Source of the DNA: Glandiceps talaboti
Lineage: Eukaryota; Hemichordata; Enteropneusta; Spengelidae
DNA: 64,000 nucleotides
Reading direction: 5' to 3'
Assembly: GCF_964340395.1 (NCBI RefSeq)
Contig: NC_135554.1
Coordinates: 19,011,592-19,075,591, forward strand
Every line of letters begins with the position of its first letter. Positions within the stretch are counted from its first letter, which is position 1. Below are positions 56,526-64,000 of the stretch, one piece after another. Below the pieces are notes generated by a model that worked only from the letters and a program-made list of their open reading frames with translations, was not told the origin of the DNA and did no database searches. A program made the translations under genes and the position numbers.

Positions 56526-58448
56526 TCAAACATCTGTATCACAATTCTCAGTTGATTTAAAGTCACCACAGTGTTCTGCCGAGTTGTTGATTATTGTTAC
56601 ATTCCTTGAACTTAAATAATCAGAAGCGATATCTCCTATCGGTGATTGTTGAGTATGTTCTGAGGTAAGTTGGTGTTCATCATCAGATGCTTGATTATCA
56701 CTGTCACTGTTACAATCTGTGGGACATGGTATTGCAGTCAAGTTCAGTGAGAGACTACTATCATCTCTCTCGATATTTAGTACTGCTGTGTTTGTAGGGA
56801 GACTGTAACTAGTGCTGTCATCTGTCTCGATACACAGTAATGCTGTGTTCGGTTGGACACTAAGATTGTCTGTTTCTGTATCTGGTGTAATTGCAATGTT
56901 CTTTGGCACACTATAATCACTTGTCTCAATACTTGGTACTGTTGTGTGTGGTTGGATCATAGGTGTGCTCCCAGGGACACTATAGTTGCCTGTCTCGATA
57001 TTTGGTACTGCTGTATTTGGTGGGACTCCATCTGCTTCAATTGACTTAATGGGTATGTTCCCTGGGACACTATAGTCACTTATCTCGATATTTGGTACTG
57101 CTGTGTTTGGTGAGATTCCATCTGTTTCAGTATTTGGCATAATAGGTGTGTTCCCTGGGACACTATCGTCACCAGTCTCAATATTTGGTGTGGTTCCTGA
57201 ATTTGGCAGAAGATTATAGTCGCCCGTCTCGATACTTGGTTGCAAAACTTTGGCTTCCATTCCTTTTAGTTGTACAGGTTTGTCAAAAGTGGATTCCACT
57301 TGAGATGAATTGTTTGTGTTTCTTTCTGAGCTTATGTCAGCTGGTACTGGAATCAGATTACTGAGCATATCTGCTAATTCAATGCACTCACCACCATCAA
57401 CATCTTCCATGTCATCAAATACTGAATTTGATGCATAACTTCCAGTGTTATCTCCATTGTTATTCTCATCATTGACTTTCACATATGACGGTATGGATGA
57501 AGAAGCAGTACTGTATGAAGAGTTTAAGGGTCTTGAAACTACATTAGTGTAGTCTGGCATAGAATGCTGCTCTACATCTTGACTATCAACATTGGCTTGT
57601 CCCATAGAATGATCAAGAAATCCATCAGTATCAACATTCGGTGCAAAGTTCCTCTGATTTTCGTACCCGCTTCCACTCTCTAGACTGTCACTTTGCTCAC
57701 ATGCAGAACCATCTTCACAGGAATTTGTGGTTCCATGGGAACAAACTGATAGAGGACGTTCTTGTAGATTTTCATCGCATTCAGCATCAGTCTGGTCAAC
57801 ATCGATACTATCATCTTCCATAGGTTTTAAAAATATACTTACATCAATCTCTAAAGTATCTGCAAGTGGTTGACTACTTTTTTCATTCAGTTGCACGTTG
57901 TTTGGTTGTTTCACATCAGAACTAAAATTGCGACTGTCAGGAATATCTTTCATGTTATCAAAATCCAGTATATCACTCAATGATGGATTTTCGTGTGTTT
58001 CAATTTTACTGATGAAGTCATCAACGGGGTTACCTGAACACTCGTCATCACTATCCAACTGTATTTCATCTATTTCTTGGTCTGTATGTTCGCTGTTACT
58101 AGTGTGTCTAACCAGCTGACTGTAGCTTTCAGTGGAACTTGGACGCTGTCGTTCATTTTCCTTACCAATGTATCCATTTGGAGTGTTTCCAGAGGACTGG
58201 GTTTGGGTGCTGTCAGTTGTAGAGGAAGCAATTTCAGGGTTCTCCACTCCTAAATCAACATTTTGACTGGGATCAATAATGACTGTGGGGTTCTCCACAC
58301 CACTGCCAACACTTTTACTTATATCGATACCTATTTCAATAGCTTCCCTTAGTGAATCACTGGATGAAGTATCTGATGTCAGCAGTGGATCGTATTCATA
58401 GTCGTCTTTGTTTTGTGGAATTACTGGTTTGGTTTCCATGTTTTTAGT
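56526..58448 (-). CDS. Receptor 2 last exon: 640-aa cytoplasmic tail with YxxP repeats
   Basis: Acceptor CTTCCACAG, then TKNMETKPVIPQNKDDYEYD in phase 0, ending in TGA at 56526. The tail is acidic and rich in S/T/N/D. Its second half holds a degenerate repeat (about 20-30 residues: PNTAVPNIET.DYSVPGN). This gives YSVP three times and YSLP once, plus related copies without tyrosine. YxxP is the known Crk-type SH2 ligand (as in p130Cas). Further tyrosines: YDPL, YSQL, YENQ, YTNV, YVKV and YNLL. The ATG at 58439 is internal, not a start. Confidence 0.85.
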   Translation of the reverse strand, partial: TKNMETKPVIPQNKDDYEYDPLLTSDTSSSDSLREAIEIGIDISKSVGSGVENPTVIIDPSQNVDLGVENPEIASSTTDSTQTQSSGNTPNGYIGKENERQRPSSTESYSQLVRHTSNSEHTDQEIDEIQLDSDDECSGNPVDDFISKIETHENPSLSDILDFDNMKDIPDSRNFSSDVKQPNNVQLNEKSSQPLADTLEIDVSIFLKPMEDDSIDVDQTDAECDENLQERPLSVCSHGTTNSCEDGSACEQSDSLESGSGYENQRNFAPNVDTDGFLDHSMGQANVDSQDVEQHSMPDYTNVVSRPLNSSYSTASSSIPSYVKVNDENNNGDNTGSYASNSVFDDMEDVDGGECIELADMLSNLIPVPADISSERNTNNSSQVESTFDKPVQLKGMEAKVLQPSIETGDYNLLPNSGTTPNIETGDDSVPGNTPIMPNTETDGISPNTAVPNIEISDYSVPGNIPIKSIEADGVPPNTAVPNIETGNYSVPGSTPMIQPHTTVPSIETSDYSVPKNIAITPDTETDNLSVQPNTALLCIETDDSTSYSLPTNTAVLNIERDDSSLSLNLTAIPCPTDCNSDSDNQASDDEHQLTSEHTQQSPIGDIASDYLSSRNVTIINNSAEHCGDFKSTENCDTDV

Positions 58449-60807
58449 CTGTGGAAGATAAATGAGAATAATTGCCCACTGATAAAAATCAGTTTAACAT
58501 CCATGCAAATCAACTACAAATTACAACCCTGAACACTGAAGTAAAGCATTTTTTCTATATTTCCCCATACTCATTTATATCAAGTGTAAAATGTTAACTC
58601 TTTCAATTATGCTTTCATAAGCCTTGCATGTGGTCTTTCTAAAGTAGTCAATTTGTAAACAGTTTTTTCTTCTTAACAAACAGCAGACTCATTACAGTGA
58701 TAGCCAGCATCAACCATGATTATATTTAGCTCTCAGTGAGATCTAGACAACGTTTACATTCTAGTCAATGACTATTTACTTACTTTGCACTGCTAACATT
58801 GTTTACACTCTAGTCAATGACTATTTACTTACTTTGCACTGCTAACATTGTTTACATTCTAGTCAATGACTATTTACTTATTTTGCACTGCTAACATTGT
58901 TTACACTTTAGTCAATGACTATTTACTTACTTTGCACTGCTAACATTGTTTACACTCTAGTCAATGACTAATTACTTACTTTGCACTGCTAACATTGTTT
59001 ACACTCTAGTCAATGACTATTTACTTACTTTGCACTGCTAACATTGTTTACACTCTAGTCAATGACTATTTACTTACTTTGCACTGCTAACATTGTTTAC
59101 ACTTTAGTCAATGACTAATTACTTACTTTGCACTGCTAACATTGTTTACACTCTAGTCAATGACTATTTACTTACTTTGCACTGCTAATATTGTTTACAC
59201 TCTAGTCAATGACTATTTACTTACTTTGCACTGCTAATATTGTTTACACTCTAGTCAATGACTATTTACTTACTTTGCACTGCTAACATTGTGTACACTC
59301 TAGTCAATGACTATTTACTTATTTTGCACTGCTAACATTGTTTACATTCTAGTCAATGACTATTTACTTATTTTGCACTGCTAACATTGTTTACATTCTA
59401 GTCAATGACTGTAGCTTTCTAGTCAATGACTGTGCACTTACTCTGCACTGCTAACATTGTTTACACTTTAGTCAATGACTATTTACTTACTTTGCACTGC
59501 TAACATTGTTTACACTCTAGTCAATGACTATTTACTTACTCTGCACTGCTAACATTGTTTACACTCTAGTCAATGACTATTTACTTACTTTGCACTGCTA
59601 ACATTGTTTACACTCTAGTCAATGACTATTTACTTACTCTGCACTGCTAACATTGTTTACACTCTAGTCAATGACTATTTACTTACTTTGTACTGCTAAC
59701 ATTGTTTACACTCTAGTCAATGACTATTTACTTACTTTGCACTGCTAACATTGTTTACACTCTAGTCATTGACTATTTACTTACTTTGTACTGCTAACAT
59801 TGTTTACACTCTAGTCAATGACTATTTACTTACTCTGCACTGCTAACATTGTTTACACTCTAGTCATTGACTATTTACTTACTTTGCACTGCTAACATTG
59901 TTTACACTCTAGTCAATGACTATTTACTTACTCTGCACTGCTAACATTGTTTACACTCTAGTCAATGACTATTTACTTACTCTGCACTGCTAACATTGTT
60001 TACACTCTAGTCAATGACTATTTACTTACTCTGCACTGCTAACATTGTTTACACTCTAGTCAATGACTATTTACTTACTTTGCACTGCTAACATTGTTTA
60101 CACTCTAGTCAATGACTATTTACTTACTTTGCACTGCTAACATTGTTTACACTCTAGTCAATGACTATTTACTTACTTTGTACTGTTAACATTGTTTACA
60201 TTCTAGTCAATGACTATTTACTTGCTTTGTACGGCTAACACTGTTTACAGATTGATAACATCTAGAGACACCACATAATGGGCTGATAATGAAATCAAAA
60301 CAGTAGACTTTTTCACTTTATATGGATGCTATAAACGATTATGGCAAATCATGCAAATGCTTTCCTTGTCAAGTGTCGAGTTGTAGAAGACTGTCAATCA
60401 CATCTTGTCATAATTATTTTAATAATGAGGAAATAACTTCATTGACATTTGATTTGTTAGCTGTACAGAAAATTACTACTCATGAATTCAACAGTTATGG
60501 AAACTTATTTATCTAAATTTTTTCATCGACATGACACTATGTATAGTACTACCACTGCAGAGTATTATTACATATGTACCAGAGATTACTTGCACTGGTG
60601 TCTGTGCAAACTAGTGATTTTCACTGCAGTGCAATACCGAAAATATTATTGCATACCCGCATGCAAATGATATGCAAATGAGGATGCGATGTTTCGCTAC
60701 ACATGAAACTGTTTGCTTGTGCTGTATGATTTTTATGGCTATTGCTATTTCAAATAAACATATGTAATAAGAGAACCACATGCCACATGAGTTCCAGTGT
60801 GGCTACT

Positions 60808-60853
<46 letters not shown>

Positions 60854-63387
60854 ATTTGCACTTGTGCTTGCAGTGTTTTCTGCTGTACTTTCACTCACTA
60901 CACTCATGAATGTAATACCCCGAGTATGCCACACTTGCACTCACATGTCATGGAGGTCTGTCATATTGTACTACACCCCCCTGATAATACTGATGAGTCT
61001 GTTCCATGAGTGAGCTCTGAAATACATAAATAGACTATAAACAAAGTTTAACGTTTTTCATCACTTTCTTAAAATCTATTTTCTATTTTCCTGCTTACCA
61101 CTTGGCGTTGTAGTTCTTCTTTTGAAACCATGTAGCAAAAATTTACATGTAGAAGTTTCCGGAATCGATACACCAAACAACACATAATGAATACTAGAAT
61201 GGCAGCTGCTACAGCTACAATGATGTACCACTGTGACTGAGCTGTCAAAACACAAAAAAATAAAGAAATTACATGTTAAATCTTTAAATAATTTCTAGGA
61301 CAATGAAAAAATTGGAGAAAGGATTATGGGACTTATCATGATACACTAGTTGACTATAAAGATAGTTACAAAACTTATCAAAAGTGGAGGTGATAAGTTA
61401 GCAAGGGCAATATCACAATTCATTGACTGTTCAAGGGCTTGCACTCTTTACCAAAATTTTGGAGATGCAAAAGCCAAAGGCATCCATCATCAAATTTTGG
61501 TGTGTGCTAGCCTTAGTCTGGAAGGTACGCCGTGACAGGGCGCCCTCAAACATCAGGCAACCCCTAACAGGGGTATAAGACAGGAGTCCGGTGAGGGCGA
61601 AACGTCATGATGTATCTTACTGTCTATGCTAGCCTGAGCTCAGGCAAATAATTGTGATGTTGCTTGAGTGTATTGTGTTATCATATTTGTTTATTATACC
61701 GCAACCATTCACTTTGAAACTCACCAAATAAACATTGTCATGGGAACAGGATTAAAATTTAGATGTGAAAGATTATCTTTTATTAACTGTCTCAAAAAGA
61801 CTTCTCAAACCACCCTGAAGCCTTTCTGAAGCCTAAATCTATAGCCACCATGTTTGGTACGGGACTACAGGTAGAGATTAGTTGTAGAAGATGATCCTTT
61901 GGAATCCTTCCAATATTATTCCACTGATGAGATATATATACTAATGTTGGAACCTGAGATTTAATTCTTAGAGCTAACCATTATAAATTGACAATCACTA
62001 ATAATTTAGACATTTACTATTATTCAGAAAAAATGTCTTCAATGGCTACTTTAGAGTCTAGCTATTTGGCACACAAATGAGTCCAAAATAAGTTTTAAGG
62101 CATCAACTTTTTGATAAACCTTTGACTTGCAAATTCAACAATATATGACTATTTTTAAAAAACTTGCCTTCAATTGTAACATCGTCTTTACCAGGCATGC
62201 TTTTGACGGTGGAATCATTTCCAGCAGTGATATCAGCATACACATAGACATGATAAACATTACTTGTTACATCTCCTATGTGCGCATAAAGTCCATCAAC
62301 TGGTCCCACCTCTTCACGTGTGTCACCACTTACATACTCTACATGATAACTTTCAATGCATTCATCACTGTTGGGTGGGTTCCATGTCACATTGAAGGAG
62401 GTATATGATGTGGCATATGCAGATGTATTGGTAGGTGGACTTAGGACTACACGTAACAAAGAGATCAGAGAATCATGACGTTTATAATGAACAGACGTAA
62501 CCGACTCCATAACTGAGAGAGGAGGATTGACTCACCAAAACTGTCAACATTACAGTAACTGATTACCACAAAACAAATTAGTCATATTATATTAGTCAGA
62601 TAATCTGTACAGCCCATATATGGGTTTTGCGAACCAAAGTTTAACAAAGGCCCAGACAAAACCCATATCTGGGGCATAAAGGTTTTATGATATACCCAAT
62701 GTATAAGTGCCATTGACAGATCATTTGAATCATATCAATTGGTGGTGAAACATTATTTTATTTGCAAAAACACAAATGTGGTGAGAAAAAATCAAAGCCA
62801 GATTACTGCAGAGTGAATGGATATTGACAAATGAGCTACTTGCGATATTTGGGCAAAAGGTGCTAGCCTGGGCTTGATACGGAAGATGATGAAGTACAAC
62901 ATGGCATGTGTTGCTAGCTAGTGTGAGTAGTGTGGGCTACAACATACCTACGGAATGTGATGGTAGAGTGTATGGGTAGTATTTATGTGGGCTACAACAT
63001 ACCTATGGAATGTGGTGCTAGTCTGTATTAGTATTTATGTGGGCTACAACAACAGAATGTGGTCCTAGAGTGTATGGATAGTATTTGTGGGCTACAACAT
63101 ACCTACGGAATGTGATGGTAGAGGGTATGGGTAGTATTTGTGGGCTACAACATACCTACGGAATGTGATGGTAGAGGGTATGGGTAGTATTTATGTGGGC
63201 TACAACCAGCAGAATTGCAGACTTGTACAACAATATTGTAGGCCTTCCATCGTGATAAATTTACCAACACTATAGATGTTGCCGTGGCATCAGTAACCAT
63301 AGTTTCCTTTGTATCATTGTGTCCATCAATCCAGTAATCAACCTTGTGGTGTGTTAAGTTACCATACCAATAGTCTTCATTGATTGG
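56526..63387 (-). CDS. Second class I cytokine receptor-like gene, 3' part (continues past the window)
   Basis: Minus strand. Exons in order: 63387-63156, 62446-62168, 61241-61099, 58448-56526, all phase-consistent. Seen: part of one FN3 domain, a complete FN3 domain, a membrane helix and a 640-aa acidic, serine/threonine-rich tail with repeated tyrosine motifs. Inferred: a single-pass signalling receptor related to receptor 1, because it shares the FN3 split point (phase 0 just after the core W), the phase 1-0 membrane exon and a single long tail exon. No WSxWS is visible, since that part would lie outside, so another FN3 receptor cannot be excluded. Confidence 0.75.
58750..60245. repeat. 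49-bp minisatellite, about 30 copies, in the receptor 2 intron
   Basis: Unit begins GCACTGCTAACATTGTTTAC and ends GACTATTTACTTACTTT. On the gene (minus) strand every unit shows AAAGTAAGT, a strong 5' splice-site consensus, downstream of TTAGCAG. Differences between units are single substitutions, so the array is fairly young. Confidence 0.93.
60809..60852. repeat. Run of 44 G
   Basis: An uninterrupted poly-G tract in the receptor 2 intron. The flanks GTGTGGCTACTCGGGG and CCCCGAGTATGCCACAC (about 60797-60812 and 60918-60934) are inverted copies, so the tract could fold as a hairpin or quadruplex. Exact length may be affected by sequencing error. Confidence 0.85.
61099..61241 (-). CDS. Receptor 2 exon: transmembrane helix
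   Basis: QSQWYIIVAVAAAILVFIMC then CLVYRFRK gives a ~22-residue hydrophobic run followed by arginine and lysine. Phase 1 in, 0 out; acceptor TTTTGACAG, donor GTG/GTAAGC. No clear box 1 follows; the nearest proline motif is KPVIPQ at the start of the next exon. Confidence 0.82.
61515..61565. repeat. Dispersed GGTACGCC...GGCGCCCTC repeat, third locus
   Basis: GGAAGGTACGCCGTGACAGG then GCGCCCTCAAACATCAGGC, followed by GAGGGCGAAACGTCATGATG. Lies in a receptor 2 intron. Confidence 0.65.
62168..62446 (-). CDS. Receptor 2 exon: last FN3 domain
   Basis: VLSPPTNTSAYATSYTSF, NVTWNPPNSDECIESYHVEY and VYHVYVYADITAGNDS make one whole FN3 domain in a phase 1-1 exon. The donor is AG/GCAAGT, a GC-type 5' splice site. 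Joining to the membrane exon gives E-A-Q-S-Q-W-Y in frame. Confidence 0.78.
62932..63203 (-). repeat. ~53-bp minisatellite copying an exon end and 5' splice site of receptor 2
   Basis: About five units with spacing 48-55 bases, each with GTGGGCTACAACATACCTA (plus strand). On the gene strand this is the coding end CCATCACATTCCGTAG plus the donor GTATGT. Four units keep the donor; one (near 63048) has lost it. The exon's own end is the unit at about 63140-63195. Confidence 0.85.
63156..63387 (-). CDS. Receptor 2 exon: FN3 domain, C strand to end
   Basis: Starts in phase 0 at PINEDYWYGNLTHHKVDYW and runs to NLSRWKAYNIVVQVCNSAG and CSPHK, an FN3 E-G run. It ends in phase 1 at GTAG/GTATGT. It corresponds to exons 8 plus 9 of receptor 1 without the intron. 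Its last ~40 bases and donor are repeated in the following intron. Confidence 0.75.
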
Positions 63388-63443
63388 CTGTAGGTGATAT
63401 GATGCAAGAGAAGTCATTGATAAACAAGTCATTGAGAATGACA

Positions 63444-64000
63444 TAGTCCCCGCTATGATTGGGTTTTAAGGAATTATCACTACTCTGATCACGCAACAAC
63501 ACTTGTGAACCTAAATCAAACAGACTTAGATATGTTGTGTCTGCTTGTTGGACATGGAACATGCCTACAACAATAAAGGATGGGTCGGATATGGGGGACC
63601 GTATCACGAAGAAAATGGATATGCACATCTATGTCATAGAACACTGTCCTAATACCAACTTTGAATGAGATCTGTTCAAGCATGTCTGAGTTTATAATGG
63701 CTTTGGACATGGAAAATTCGCAAACAAAATGGCTGCCAGGCAGGCATATTGGATCGTATCACGATGAAAATGGATATGCACATGTATGTCATAGAACACT
63801 GTCCTAATACCAACTTTGAATGAGATCTGTTCAAGCATGTCTGAGTTATGGCTTTGGACATGGAAAATTCGCAAACAAAATGGCTGCTAGGCGGCCATAT
63901 TGGATCGTATCATGACAATAAATGGATATGCACATGTATGTCATAGAACACTGTCCTAATACCAACTTTGAATGAGATCTGTTCAAGCATGTCTGAGTTA
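63444..64000 (-). mobile_element. TAGTCCCCGC element, minus orientation, cut by the window end
   Basis: Begins TAGTCCCCGCTATGATTGG, the inverse of the end of the 51580 element, and runs through inverted copies of the same 150-bp internal units to the right edge. It explains all short ORFs after 63445. Confidence 0.85.

Noticed and set aside
58750-60245. Regular repeat array resembling CRISPR
   Set aside because: Units are contiguous without unique spacers, and the DNA is clearly eukaryotic.

Overview
This is a repeat-rich, AT-rich window of animal (eukaryotic) nuclear DNA. Genes are split into many short exons with GT-AG introns, and the window is crowded with microsatellites, minisatellites, small inverted-repeat transposons and one intact non-LTR retrotransposon. 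There is no prokaryotic signature, and I see no rRNA, convincing tRNA or CRISPR. The genes are class I cytokine receptors of the gp130/LIFR kind. This and the dispersed repeats suggest a marine invertebrate (deuterostome or lophotrochozoan), but I cannot name the species.

Layout. 1-13,570: no gene found; microsatellites, minisatellites and at least two small DNA transposons (6352-6714, 9127-9472). 13,575-43,834 (+): a complete gp130-like receptor gene. It has 18 exon positions, two of which have a duplicated alternative exon, and every splice phase I checked agrees. The protein is about 1326 aa: signal peptide, Ig domain, two-domain cytokine-binding module, five more fibronectin-III domains, one membrane helix, a box-1-like motif and a 420-aa tail with tyrosines. 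A 4.6-kb CR1/L2-like retrotransposon with two open ORFs sits in one of its introns (about 31,237-35,851), followed by a 14-bp minisatellite. 43,835-55,955: no gene found; minisatellites and inverted-repeat elements. 56,526 to the right edge (-): the 3' part of a second receptor of the same class (two FN3 exons, a membrane exon, a 640-aa tail), cut by the window end. The two receptor genes are tail to tail.

The most interesting observation is in the ligand-binding domain D2 of the first receptor. Each of its two exons exists as an adjacent pair of homologous, intact, phase-identical copies (17530-17687 / 17763-17917 and 25879-26032 / 26101-26251). The copies are separated by only 75 and 68 bases, and joining both copies of a pair gives an immediate stop. 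This is the signature of mutually exclusive exons and would give four D2 versions from one gene. Other oddities are minisatellites that multiply 5' splice sites in both receptor genes, and a run of YxxP tyrosine motifs in the second receptor's tail.

All gene models here were made by eye from reading frames, splice consensus and phase. No alignment or expression data were available.
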